Positions 25,201 to 36,980 of a stretch of DNA of 64,000 nt are shown piece by piece. The position numbers were made by a program, and so were the translations under genes. Source of the DNA: Channa striata (taxonomy: Eukaryota > Chordata > Actinopteri > Anabantiformes > Channidae); contig CM065180.1 of assembly GCA_033026295.1 (NCBI GenBank), positions 22,237,023 through 22,301,022 on the forward strand, read 5' to 3'. Each line of letters opens with the position of its first letter. The stretch's first letter is position 1. The notes beneath the pieces are model-generated. The model was given only the letters and a program-made list of their open reading frames with translations, did no database searches and was not told the DNA's origin.

Positions 25201-26970
25201 ATATATATATATTTATTTAGTAGGTTAGTTAGTTTGGACCAAACAGAAATGTCTAAGGATGTCTGTCTCTTCATCCCATATTTTAAATGTGTAGAAGCTA
25301 AAGGCAGTTTCAACTTGTTTATTTTTGGGACAACAATAATCCAGAACCTGCTGAAGTGATGTGTGTGATGAGGTCAGCAGATTGCAGATGTATTGTCAAC
25401 TTTATTCTCTGAGAGGTAGGTAAACATTGTGGTGGTCTGAGAACAATGTTGAAGAACATTAAACCCGCTTCCTCAAACAAGCCCCTAAATGAAAACATCT
25501 AGGATAAAATGCGTGTGAGGGTTTTGTACCTTATAGGGCATGGACTCAAAGAAGATGGAAGTTGCCGAGATTTTCTTCTTCTCAGTCATGAAGCCGTGCG
25601 TGAGGTGACCTCCGTCAGGAAGGTCCAGCCCCATGATCCTGCCGTGGGGCTCCACGACAGCAGTGTAGACAGCAAAGTTAGCAGGAGAACCTTGGAGAGA
25701 AGTTTCAATAGTATATGAGAGAAAAAATTTGAATAACAACACCTAGATTAAGCAGCAGATTTAAAAGGGTTTGGGGTAATCTGCTACTTTAACCATGTCT
25801 GGTTTCTTGAAGCGGGTCTTATCACAATGTTGACGTCCTACTGCCTGTTCTCGTTGAACACTCTTTTCACCGAGAATGCTATCAACTGTGAGCTTTATTA
25901 ACCACTGTTTGATACCTGAGTATGGCTGCACGTTGACACCCCATTTCTCTGGGTCCAGACCATAAACCTCCAGCGCCCTCTTCTGACACAGTCTCTCCAG
26001 CTCATCGATATGCTCCGTCCCACCATAGTACCTGAACGCACAGATCACACCGAGTATCACAGCTTAATTTCTTGCCTTCTGACAATATTATTCATTTTTG
26101 CAGAACATCTCTTCATGAAGATAGAAAAAACACAATCTGTTCAACTATTAAATAATAAATGCATAAATTAAATAATAATACTTCAATATTAAATGTTGTT
26201 AAAATATTGAGAAACACAAGTGCTTGCATGCTTGCACTGGGCTTTACCTTTGTTGTCATCGGTTATCCTAAAACAGCTCTAAACCACAGACATTTTTCCA
26301 CCTCCACATTTGGAATCATAGAAAAAGTTGAACAAGTATGAGAGCGTACAAGTACACAGAGGCGAGATCAGGCCCAATGCCCGATGAAGGAATGATTGTA
26401 CTAGCTCAATGTGTATTAAATATTATTTTGCTAAATATGTAACTTTTGTTTTACTTTTTCGCCATATTAAAATAAGAAGATTCTCACCAAACTGTAAAAA
26501 ATCTGCAGTAAATGTATTTATTGCAGGTCTCATGCTCTCATGCTTAATTTGCATATTATAGCTTGAAATGAACTAAAAAAATCTTACAGTACTGATAAAG
26601 TAATTTAGGAAAACAATAGTATCTTTTGTTTGATGGACTGAATTCTTGTACCTCTGACCGGGATATCCCTCGGAGTATTTGTTGTTCATACAGGAACCCA
26701 GAGCCTCGAGGACGGCTCTGCTGGCAAAGTTCTCCGATGCTATCAGCTCGAGACCGTACGTCTGCCTGTGCTTCTCTTTTTTAATGATGGAAAACACCTG
26801 TAACACAAACATACATATTTCCAGAAGAATTTGTCATCAGGTCTTATAAAAACTCAAAAACTCCACTGAGTACAAACCTCAGAGTCGCTGATGGCCAAAG
26901 GCTCCAGCATCATCTTATTGTGCGAGTCCCATGTTTCTTTGCTCACAATTTGGCCGTTTGTTAAGGACAT
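22239..26970 (-). CDS. shmt1: Serine hydroxymethyltransferase, cytosolic form
   Basis: A PLP-dependent enzyme that converts serine and tetrahydrofolate to glycine and 5,10-methylene-THF, feeding cytosolic one-carbon metabolism. Eleven coding exons: 26878-26970, 26652-26797, 25916-26031, 25530-25690, 24706-24787, 24185-24397, 23727-23840, 23493-23615, 22964-23080, 22743-22853 and 22239-22411. They total 1449 bases, 482 residues, against 483 in human SHMT1. Signatures include LELIASENFASRAVLEALG, YSEGYPGQRYYGG, LDLPDGGHLTHGF, and the PLP lysine K256 in STTTHKTLRGCRAG. Downstream motifs are GPHNHAIAGVAVAL and SGLRFGSPALTSRG. The start MSLTNGQIVSKETW has no mitochondrial presequence, so I call SHMT1 rather than SHMT2. 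The 3' exon encodes the variable C-terminus ending FPMPGMPEL. It is the largest family match in the window by length of conserved blocks, with no disrupted exon seen. Confidence 0.97.
24858..25050 (+). mobile_element. tRNA-derived SINE in shmt1 intron
   Basis: Begins with GGCAGCTCAATGGGTAGAGC, a clear A-box-like tRNA head. It continues with a CCTGAGCAAGATACTCCTGCC body and a GGGATGGGTTAATCGCAGAG tail of a type common in fish SINEs (from memory). It is inserted between coding exons 4 and 5. Confidence 0.6.
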
Positions 26971-26995
26971 GGTTGTTGATTCTTGGGTTACACAA
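26971..26995 (-). other. shmt1: shmt1 5'UTR segment of first coding exon
   Basis: CTGTTTAG, a good acceptor on the minus strand, is followed directly by about 25 bases of leader and then the ATG at 26970. The leader must therefore be spliced to an upstream non-coding exon. Confidence 0.65.
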
Positions 26996-27439
26996 AGCGC
27001 AGAACTAAACAGAAAGACAATGATTAAACTCGTTTTTCAGAAACCAGGTAATCACAAAATCAGCGAGTGAGCCACACCTTTTATTACATCTTATGAAAAA
27101 TGGAAAGACATGCAAACTGGCCTGTGCCATAAAATTCTATTATCAAAGACAGAGATGGGAATTGATAAGATTCTACTGATACCAACACCATTGATGTTCA
27201 ACTAGTTTTTTTATGGAAAACTGGGGAGTGTGTATAAAAACTGTCATTCCTAAACGCTTAATCCAGTATTTTTATTAAACCGCTCGGATTTCGGCTCAAA
27301 GTCTACACTTTAAAGACATCTGAACTTCTTAAATTTAAGTTCATCGTGGTTATGAACATGCTAAATTGCAAAAACTGTGTTGCAGTTGAAATAATTCTGG
27401 AACTAAATAGAATTGTTTTGCACAGTGGAATGGAAATCT

Positions 27440-27690
27440 TAAAGCAAAGCACAAAACTGTACTGTACAGTGCGTAAGTAAAGGTGCCAAATTCATTTCCA
27501 ACAAAATACTGAATTAGGGTCTGAATGCTTTTGCAGATTATTTCCACTTGGTCTTTAATATGCATGTTTGTACATGTCATGTAAGTTATTGAGAGTATGA
27601 CAAAATGACAATTGTATCCATTTGTAATTAAATCTATGATAAATGGCGAAGGGGTCTGAACACTTTCTGAAGTTAATGTATACAGCTCAA
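27440..27690. mobile_element. Tc1-like terminal remnant / MITE
   Basis: Left end TACAGTGCGTAAGTAAAGG and right-side GGGGTCTGAACACTTTCTGA resemble the end motifs of Tc1-like fish elements (consensus recalled from memory). No transposase frame is present. It lies in shmt1 intron 1. Confidence 0.4.
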
Positions 27691-28639
27691 CCCCTCAGGC
27701 TGCACAGACAACGTGGACTAGTGCGACATTCCAGTGCCGTCAGCAGCAGTGGTGCAACTGTTCAGCTGTGGTGTGGTATGGCCTCACCAGCTAAACTTTG
27801 TACCATTACACACACACACAGATAAAATAAATGACCTGAAGAAACAGTCACATCACGCAGAATATTTCGCAACTCATAAAGCCTCCATTGTCCCATGAAG
27901 TTTATATTTGCCAAATCGTATATCTGAGGCGGTTAATTAACTAATTAGAGTAATTACAGGTCACTAACGTTTAACATTCAGATACTAGCGTTAAGCCTCA
28001 AATAAGTGGGATCAATAAAACTCTCTCAGTAAAACTATGTCATGCATTACTGATTAAAGCTTTACTGATGCTGCACAGATGATTTTTTTTTTACTCACAA
28101 TACAGATTTGAAGTCTACAGTTGGTAAATCTGGCTGAAATTACACTTGGCAGCTGAAGTTGGGGATGGTCTGCATGTAGATTTTTTAAATCAAATTTGTA
28201 TGATGCGGTGTTACAGCCCTTCCCCCTCAAACAATTTACAAATCCATATTCTCAAAAACAATTTTTGTTATTAATTCAGGCCTCCTCACTCGACCCTTTA
28301 CTTGATCTTGTTTTTCACTGCGCTGGCACTACTGTCAGCACAGTATCATTCCTCCCCATGATAACAGTTTGTCATATTTTAATACTGACAATGTAGCTGC
28401 ACATCAGACGGATGAGCCCGACCTGCTGAAGGTGGTGGGTTACTGGTAAATCAGATGCAATTTAAAACATCAGTGACTTATAGTTTGTGTCCAACACATA
28501 TACTAACATCTCCAACATAAGCAATTTTTTTTAATGTAGTCAATTTTAGTATTTTATGATAACCTTGTATTGTTCGTATGATACTCATTCCATAATTGAC
28601 CCAAAACAGGACACCCATGTTACTTCACAGACGGTCCCT

Positions 28640-28965
28640 AACTCGGCGTTTCTCCTAGTCCACGCATGAAGTCTTGCGCTTCATGCTCTAATGTCAAACA
28701 AACCGTTCGGTGCCAACGATCTCGATTCCAAACGAACACGCCAAAACATCAGAATCTCGAACCGTCTCCGCCACAGTCACGTGCGTCCGTGGATTAGCGG
28801 AGCCGAGCTCGTGGCTTCGGTTAGTGACCCAGAAAGTCCGCGGCAGGACGGAAAACAGACGAAGTGTTTTCACCCTTCGCAGTGAGAAGAGCCGGAACCC
28901 GGAGCGCAAGCCCCGCGTTAAACTGCCCACAGACGGACAGACGGACAGACAGTCTGAACAGGCTA
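28640..28965. promoter_or_regulatory. CpG-rich block in shmt1 intron 1, with E-box
   Basis: A GC- and CpG-dense patch about 270-600 bases downstream of the proposed first exon. It includes GTCACGTG (E-box at 28778-28783) and a short ACGGACAGACGGACAGAC repeat. It may be part of the shmt1 CpG island or an alternative start region. I recognise no protein in its open frames. Confidence 0.35.
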
Positions 28966-29036
28966 CAGTGGCTTCATCGGTTTGTTGTTATTGACATGAA
29001 ACAACAAAAGCGCAACACGTCATGTCAGGAAACCAC

Positions 29037-29132
29037 AATAATCGACGAATATATTCACTATTATGTCGATTCTAAACATGCTTAAATAATCGACGAATAT
29101 ATTCACTATTATGTCGATTCTAAACATGCTTA
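29037..29132. repeat. Exact 48-bp tandem duplication
   Basis: The unit beginning AATAATCGACGAATATATTC occurs twice back to back with period 48 and no mismatch visible. Each unit contains AATCGAC and GTCGATT as inverted arms that could form a small hairpin. It lies about 100 bases inside shmt1 intron 1. Confidence 0.9.
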
Positions 29133-29231
29133 AAGGCAAAATTTAAGAAATTATCAGAAAGTTTTTAGGCAGCACACGCATTACTCTAATCCGTGTGCAG
29201 TGTTGTTTGTTCCCACTAAATATTAACTCAC

Positions 29232-29345
29232 CGGAGAACACGAGACTCCCGCCGCTGTCAGGCTGTGAGAGTGAAAAAAACTGCCGAGGTCAGTCCGCCA
29301 AAGTTTGCACCAATCCGCTCACTTTTTCTTCTTCTTCTCTTAAAA
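29232..29345 (-). promoter_or_regulatory. shmt1: shmt1 proposed non-coding exon 1 and core promoter
   Basis: On the minus strand a CCG|GTGAGT donor lies at 29232/29231, matching the need for an upstream leader exon. A CCAAT/ATTGG element lies at 29310-29314, about 80 bases upstream of the donor. The transcript start is probably between them. Exon 1 would therefore be less than about 100 bases. Confidence 0.55.
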
Positions 29346-30615
29346 CCAGATTATCAGGCGCATTAGCGCCGCCCTCTGCTCCGCCTGTTTATTACACATC
29401 CAGGGCAGTTCCCAGAAACAGTTTTACATAAAACCACTAGAAATTACTGTTTTTTAAAAATAATTTTATTCACTTTATTGGCAGCGTCACAGAATTATTT
29501 TAACTCTTTCTAACTCCACTCAAGAGTTTCTGGCGGCTAATGACCTCGGCCGGAAGTACAAGTTATTTGCCCGAAGGTCCTAATGTCGGTAGACAACTGA
29601 CCTTATTAATAAGGTTGTTAGAAATATGCAACGACGCAATATTATCGAGTGTTTAAAGTAACAGAAAGTCGAGGCTTAAGACCAAAAGCGCCTGAATTGT
29701 TCTAGACAGACTTAACTTCCAGAAAAATGTAACAAGTCGACCCTCTCATCTCCATTTCCTCATGCATTGAATGTTATAGTATAAAAAAGTTGCATAATTT
29801 ATAAGGTTTCAAAATAAGGCCAGTGATGTTCCATTTTATTTTTAATAAATCCCTTAAAATTCTTCTCACTGTAACATCTGTGAACCTGGATCATGATTTA
29901 AGAGTACTCCTGCCCTGTTTTTTTCTTACAAAAAAGTAATCTTGGAATTCTTCTAAAAAAACAGAAGTCCAATCCATGAAGATATTGTTTAGGAGCTACC
30001 AAAACTCAAATAATATAAACTCATTTTGATTCTTTTAAATGTATAATTATATTTGACGTTTTTTTCCCACTAATTACTTTGATTTTTCCAAAAGCTCAAG
30101 TCAACTTTAATTCTATTGTTTCAATAAATACATTTAGACAATATTGACTCATTTCTGTTTCATATCAGTGGACTCTGGCACCTGAGATTGTGAAATCCTG
30201 CTGTAAACTGTGTGAGACTTACTGACCGACACATAACCTAAATGAAGAAACAAAGACACATTTTCTGGTTTCATCATATTAATCTGAAATATTTTCACGA
30301 GTCCGTTATATACAATCCAAGTTCCCAAAAAAACACAGTGGCAAAGCTCAGTTAGCAAAGTTGGAATTGTACAATGATAAGTTTACCATTATTAATATTA
30401 TCATGTACACGCTTTTAAGGGTTAAAAGGGGTCAAGGCCATTATTTCATGCCAAAATATACACAACCCCTCTCCACTGGTGTCTCAGTCATTTTCCAAAT
30501 GGTCATATGTTACAGTAATGTCAAATACTCTTCATAGCTCTTCCTTTAAAAATAGTCAAATATATATTGCGTCAGTCCATGAACATGTGAAAATGCCTCT
30601 CACAAACACTTTGCA
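29346..30615. other. Spacer between shmt1 promoter and pdap1 stop
   Basis: AT-rich, and includes the pdap1 3'UTR of unknown length. Possible minus-strand AATAAA signals exist (for example at about 29837), but I cannot say which is used. No other gene is seen. Confidence 0.5.
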
Positions 30616-33600
30616 TCATTTCAGTGAGAGGGAGTTTATTCCTCGGGCTGCTGCCGCTGCTGCTTCTTTTGCTGTAAGAAAAAATAAAAGATGCACACGG
30701 TCAGCTTTACACACTGCATGGACATGGGCACTGACAATATCTAAGACTGTTTCTGGCATTTCTATTATTCCTCGTTTCCAGTGCACAGTTATTACTATGC
30801 CCTGTGTTTCCTCTATTGTACCCCTACACTTCTGCCATTTATTAAAGTGTCCCAATTTATCACTCCAAACTCTTAGTCATTTTTTTAAACAAAGGAGCTT
30901 TGGATTTAGACCATGGCAGACGATAGCAGTCTAATTTCTCACCAGTGACGGTTGACTTTAAATGTGGCTCGCAGATGTTAATCAGCTGACAGACACATTA
31001 AAGTCATACAGCATTAATGAAGCCATGTTTCACAAACATTATAGTGCCAAAAAATGGGTAAAGCAATGCTGCTAGAATTTCCCCTTGGTAAAACCAAAAA
31101 TGAATGGAATTAAAGCTAGAAATGTGTACTTTGATCAGAATGCGATATAAATTTGGAATTAAGAAATTCCATCAAAGTGTTCCTGAGATACTTGGTTCAC
31201 GACTAAGTGGAGCAAGCCAAACTGGAAGAAAGATATTTTACATTAACTGAGCAATTTCTGAGGTACTAATTCTACACAAGCCTCATATTTCAGTTAAATT
31301 CATATGAGTTTCATATAAATTTGAGGCTTTTAAGGCTCATTTAAGGCTGCTCCAACTTGCACATACAACCCGGTGTCTCTGTGCCCTGAGCCTCACTGGG
31401 CTTCATCTGCTCCTTACTTAAAAAAGCAGAACAACATTGTGACCTGCTCCATATCCTAAGGATAAAAGATTTTGTTACATGTAAAATTTAACTCTAGGCA
31501 CTCACCTTTTTTCTCCTCCTCTTTCTTTTTTGCCGCCTCCTCTCTCTGTTTTCTGATGATGGCGAGGCGAGCGAGGTCAGCTTTGGCCTGGTCCGTCTTT
31601 CCTGCCAAGTGCATCTTCATGTAGCGTTCCTTTGCTTTCTGCTTCTCAATCTCCTCTCTGTGCCACAGTGTGCAAGTGTGTGGAGGTGCAGAAAGAAAGT
31701 GTTCACAGAAACACAATGTCAATGACAATTTATAAATTTCAAACAGAAAATACTTTAGTTATTGCCACTTCAATCACTCTCGTATGCAGGACTCTCCTTA
31801 GGGGGGTCACACTGCATCAACAAGAGTGGTCAAATGTAATAAAACCATTTAAATTAAGTAACTGGCTTGGCTACACATTATGAGGCATTTGTATTTTTTA
31901 TGGAACTTTATACATTTTCTTTTCCTACATTTGAAAGGTTTGGTCATATTCTTGCAAACAACATATGAACAGCTTTTAAAATATCGTGTTTTGTTCTGCT
32001 GAACTATCAAGTAGTGTATACAAGTAGCGCTGAAACAAGAAAATGACTGAGAAAATTTTAACTATTAATTATTTTAATTTTAATTTATTCAATATACAGA
32101 AATGTGATTGTAGCTTCTGAGATATTAGAATTTGCTGTTTTTTGTTGGGAGTAAAAGGCTGCACTGCTGCCACCACTTGTTTGGGTGCTGACATTACAGC
32201 ATTTCTACCGAAGGTGTTTTTTTCTCCAGGGAATAAAACTTGTTGTGGGAACAAAACTGCAGTTTCAGTCTGGACAGCCAACCAAAACAGACAGTAAAAG
32301 GTGCAGTCACAGATTTGCCCATCTTAATCTAGTCGTTCCCCTCACTTCGTCACATGTTAGTCGTTTAACACTGACCCAACTGAAGCATTTCTTCTTTATT
32401 GCCGTCACAGTACACACCTGACACACAGACTATTAACATGTGATCATTGTTCTGGCTCCTCTAAAACAACAACCGACTTTATAATTTGTTCTAGTTTAGT
32501 TTGCTGATTTCTGACAGTGAACTTGAAGCCCTGCAGTGTGTAATTATAATTTTACATCCATGTCAATTTTATGTTGCTGATCAAAGAGTTTTGGTGAATC
32601 TGACATTGAGCATCCATGCAAACAAACCTCGAAGAGAAATATCAGAGAATATAAATAAAAACATGTCCTTGTATGATTGTGGCTAAAAACACACATACCT
32701 CTCTCTCCTGGATAACTGCCTGGGCTCATCTACCTCAATCTGTGTCACCTTCTTCGACTTCTGAGCCACTCTGTTTGGGTTCTCGATTTCTATCAAGCCC
32801 TCTACACCCGCTCTCCTCCTCTGAAAACACATCACAACAGCTCATGCATTAGAGAGTTAAAGATTGAGTCATGTCAACTGGACTTCTTGCTTTCTTCTTG
32901 GGTAGAAATGTTTCGCTGCTTAATCAAGCAGTTTCATCAGTCTGAATAAATTACATCCAGTATCCAGTTATATCCTCCAGTGTAGGCTTTGTTCCTCTCT
33001 GGTCTGAATAGACTCGTTAAGGTGGATGGAGTCATCAAGGTGTAATCAAGATGTAATGATTACAACCCTAACACCTAAACCCCTAAGACTGGGGTGATTT
33101 TTACAGAGACAATTACACCCAAGCAGGTTCAAGTTGTGGATTTTATTGCAGCAACAGAATCTGCCATCCGGAACAAGAATCTGCCAGTTGCTCAAACGCA
33201 ACCACCCAACCTCACCGCCCAGCAAAGAATGGCCCTGACAGCTCTCAGCAGGGATGAATATGTCACTATTCTCCATGCCATACCACTGAGGATTACCACA
33301 ACAAAGTCACCACAATCTTAAAGGACCATCAAACATATCCTTCCAGCAACCACAAGAAAAAGATTGTAGACCATTTAAAACTGCTGGAATCTAGGGTGAC
33401 CTACCACCGGCTTTATCCAGGAGAAGCCACCCCTTGCATATATAGACTTCCAAAGATGCACATCGTCAGCAGCATTAACTCAGTTACTTACAACATCGCA
33501 AAATACCTGGCCACCATCCTATCGCCTCTAGTTGGACACAGAGATCACCACATACAAAACTGAGATGATTTTTGCAGCCAAGGTCAGAGAAATAAAAGTG

Positions 33601-35730
33601 GATACTGATATATCCTGTGATGTCATTTCCCTCTTCCCCACCACTGATGCCCTGGCAGTCGTTAGGAAAACACTAGAGGAGGACAACACCCTTCACGCCA
33701 GAAGCAACCTCAACACAGATCACATCTGCTCCCTCCTGGACCTTCAACACAAACTAGGAGTCATCAGGACCCTGCACCACAGGGCAGAGATCATCCTCAC
33801 CTCCACTGAGACTAAAAAGAAGGACAGACATCTAAAGGACAACTCTCAAGGCCTGCGGTTATTCCAAGAGGGCCTTAAACAAGATGGCATCCAGGTCCAA
33901 CACAGAAGGACAACAGAAAAAGGAGTCAAAGGAAAAAACCTGATGATTCCTTAAATGGCTGGAGTGTCAGAGAAGCTAAAAGGATCTTCAGAAAACACCA
34001 AACACCTAGCCACTTTTATTCATGGTGAAGAAGCTGCTTGGATAACCAGCAAAACATTTCTATCCAAAAAGAAAGAATGAAGAATTCCAGTTGACATGAC
34101 TCAATCTTTAGATAACCAAACCTGCATGACTGAGAATCTTCACTGACACAAAGTTAATACTATTTACTGAGCAAATTTAATCAAAGCATTGGATTTTTAA
34201 AACAAAAACAAATGTAAGCAAACAATTGAGTGTGCCTCAGGGGCGCATTTAAATGCCATACCTTCTGCCTTAAGAAGACTTAACAGAAAAAGCGTGATGG
34301 TACCTGGGAATTTTCATCATCACTGTCTTCTGACCCTGACCCTGGTAGCTTCTCTTCTCCTGTGTCGTTCTGAGCTGCACCCTCCCCTGCTTCATCCTCT
34401 TCCTGTTCTTGCTATAACACACAAAGTTAATGACAGAGTGCAACATACCTGGAGTTGGATCAGTACTTTAGTGGAAACCAGGACTGCGTTCATTGTATGT
34501 ACACACCACCAACCTTTTTCCTTTCCTTCTCGGCCTTCATCTGGGCGTCTATCTCCTCAGGACTGGTGTACGTCCGCATGCGACCCTTGTGGCCACCTTT
34601 CTTACCTACACACCGTGATGAAAAATGACACCAAACCCAATTACCATAAAAGTTGTCACGAAGAAGATTAAATAACAAAACAGAGCAGGTATAATTACAT
34701 GTTGTCAGTTAATGTTCTGTAGCATTCTTAACACTTTATAAAGCAATTATGTTGGTTTTAGGTATGCCGCTGTTGTTCAATCAGCTTACAGCGCCGGCAA
34801 ACAGGATGTTACTCAAGTCCAACACCACCTCCCTACTCCTGTGCCAACTCTTCACAGTCTTTTTGCCGTATACACAGCTAAACAGGTTTTACATGGATTC
34901 AGCTTCTACATTACAAATTCTTCAATCCTTTCTCAAATCCAGACAATATGAAGATGACTTACGTAAACTGGTGGCGTCTCTACCTTGTAGTTAAGGTTTG
35001 AGCGGGGGCTCAAGCCCCCATGATGTGATTCGCCACCCATGGAGCTACACCTGCCAGACTCGGCTTATGGCTCTAACTGAACGTAGAACAGTCAGTCCAA
35101 GGGGGAACCGGTGGAAATTAAGACCGAGATCAAGTTTTTTTATTCACTCCTAAAGTATTTCTTTTCTTTGGTCCATAAATTTGTACAATTGTACAATTAT
35201 TTCATCATTAACAATAAACGATCTATACTGCCAAAACTTTATAATAATTATTGTAACTGGCCACCTCCTTATTGAAGGGTCTGTGGCGTAGTGTGGCCCC
35301 CACATCACAAATGTAGCCCGTGAATGAGTGACACACACACACACACACAGGTGAACTGGAACTTGAACTTGAACTGTTCAGCAGTTTTTAAGTCGTCCAC
35401 AGCTTCGGCTTGATCGTTTTTAGGAGTATATTAATAGATCGTTGCTGCTCAGCACATTCACATGCATATGAAGTGCTGTATGGCAGTGGAACATCCGTGA
35501 CATACCGTTTGTCCACAACATGAACCGATAAAGCAGCAAACCCGCGGAAACCACAGGTCGCCGGCGGAGCAGCAGCTCTGACGCCGCCGGGCTCGGCTCG
35601 GTGTCGGCGCAGCTGTGGCTCGTTAACCTGCCGTAACAGCAGGGTGGCTAACGGCGGACTGTGCGAGGACAAAAGCTGCTTCCAACACTCTGTAGCAGCG
35701 TCCAAAGTCATTCTTACCTCCTTTGGGCAT
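30616..35730 (-). CDS. pdap1: 28 kDa heat- and acid-stable phosphoprotein (PDGFA-associated protein 1)
   Basis: A small, highly charged phosphoprotein of the PP28 family, known to bind PDGF-A weakly and linked to translation and stress responses; its molecular role is not settled. Six coding exons: 35718-35730, 34514-34605, 34304-34411, 32699-32820, 31506-31657 and 30616-30671. They total 543 bases, 180 residues, against 181 in human. It begins MPKGGKKGGHKGRMRTYTSP, followed by EEIDAQMKAEKE and an acidic serine-rich stretch around GSGSEDSDDEN, where CK2-type sites are expected. GVEGLIEIENPNRV and QLSRREREEIEKQKAKERY come next. A basic helical coiled region follows, and the protein ends GINSLSLK. 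The last exon has a short alanine run (AAAAA) not in human. Intron 3 carries a Penelope-like element with no visible damage to flanking splice sites. Confidence 0.96.
32858..34110 (+). mobile_element. Decayed Penelope-like retroelement with long terminal inverted repeats
   Basis: Lies in pdap1 intron 3, opposite in sense to the gene. The ends are about 80-base imperfect inverted repeats: TAAAGATTGAGTCATGTCAA at 32858 and its complement ending at 34110. Both continue through GTAGAAATGTTT-like sequence into AAGCAG. Inside, the plus strand gives broken frames with FIAATESAIRNKNLP, TYHRLYPGEATPCIYRLPK, IVSSINSVTYNIAKYLATIL and HKLGVIRTLHHRAE. These fit the reverse transcriptase of fish Penelope/Neptune elements, by recall. 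The frame jumps from ICSLLDL to HKLGVIRT, so the central catalytic RT region is missing. Several stops and frame changes occur and no GIY-YIG endonuclease is visible, so it is inactive. Confidence 0.85.
35331..35349. repeat. (CA)n microsatellite in pdap1 intron 1
   Basis: Short CA run in the first intron of pdap1. Confidence 0.9.
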
Positions 35731-35834
35731 TTTGACAAACGAAGTCTTTATTGTAAACTCCTGAAAAGTTAAATAATGACAGAAAACATAAATGTTGAGG
35801 AGACAGCACAAACTGACAACTGGCTCAACTCCCA

Positions 35835-36585
35835 GCAGCAGACGACGCTGAAGTTGGCATTTGATTCGTAGCTTCCGATTCGGCATTAAAGGGGAAAGTT
35901 AAGGGGCGCTTAAGTAGGTTCTTGCTATGAGTGAGTGCAAGGCTTTACAAAAAAAAAATCTGTCAGCGCGAATCAAAAGCTGAATTTCTTGACAAAAAAA
36001 AAATAAAAAAATTCTGTTGCTGTTCTCAGAGTTAGGTCTGAGATCACGATATTTTTCAAATCAGGTCCAGATTATCGAGATCCACTATGTTTTAATAATT
36101 ATTTAGATTCTCCTTGATAATCTAGACCCAGTTTGAACATTCTAATTTGTTGAAATGTTGAATGTTGATCTGGTCTAAAGGGGTCCACCAGATCAAAACA
36201 TATAAAATGGCCCAGCGTTGAGTTTTCACAAATCAAATATAGCTTTCACAAATCTGAAACTGTTATTTAACTATTCTTTGGAGCCTCTTTGATAATGTAG
36301 AGGAGGTTTGAGTCTAAATTGTTTCTTTCTTAACCTTGTTTAACACGAGAACAGCAACATTTTTAAACATTTCAACATATCAATGACATTTAGTTTTAGC
36401 AATTTTTAAAACTGGCTTCGCATAGTGTTTGGGTCGTTTCTACAGCGTCTAACACCCATAACAGCAACAAGGAAATGACGCTCTGGGACGTAAACTACGT
36501 TTCCCTTAATTTTCCCCTTAATTCTCGGATCGGAAGCTACGAATAGGATGCCAACTTCTGTTTCGTCAGCAGCGGACAGTTCTCT
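35835..36585. repeat. Large imperfect inverted repeat between pdap1 and bud31
   Basis: The left arm (about 35835-35910) and right arm (about 36500-36580) align over roughly 75 bases as reverse complements with a 16-base perfect core. An inner pair, GTTGCTGTTCTC at 36016-36027 and GAGAACAGCAAC at 36347-36358, is nested around almost the same centre (about 36.19-36.20 kb). Confidence 0.75.
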
Positions 36586-36972
36586 GAGTAGGTCAAAGAT
36601 TTGCCTGTCGATAAAACTATCGAAATTGGAATTTGTTTCAATAAGTTAGCAGATTAATTGGCTGGTATGAACAAAAAATGTACATATTAAATTCAACAGA
36701 CAGGTGCTTGACTTAAGGAGGCGACACAAGATTTCCAAAGAAGGTTGTTTATGTTAAGGCAACTTGCAAACGCATTAAAGTGATGCAATATGGCAGAAAC
36801 GACAGAAAATATCTACTTTGATTTTTAAGTCAGGTATTATCTTCAGGCTGACATTAATAAATCTTTAACTAAATATATGCGTGACGATAGTCCAAAATAA
36901 GGTATAGCAAGTTATTACAATGTCATTAATTTGTTTTTTTTTTTGTTGAGGTTAGAAACGGACCCAGGCGGG

Positions 36973-36980
36973 TGACGTCA
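36973..36980. promoter_or_regulatory. Perfect CRE (CREB/ATF site) upstream of bud31
   Basis: TGACGTCA lies 89 bases before the bud31 start codon. This full palindromic site is typical of CREB/ATF-regulated housekeeping promoters. Confidence 0.6.

Noticed and set aside
28691..28994. Open frames in the CpG-rich patch of shmt1 intron 1
   Set aside because: Several overlapping frames on both strands, none resembling a family; explained by GC-rich sequence with few stop codons.
30479..30934. 151-codon plus-strand frame over the last pdap1 exon
   Set aside because: Overlaps the well-supported pdap1 exon on the other strand and shows no homology I recognise.
33532..33954. Treating the 140-codon frame as a host gene
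   Set aside because: Its text matches the distal part of a Penelope-like reverse transcriptase and lies within inverted terminal repeats, so it belongs to the mobile element.
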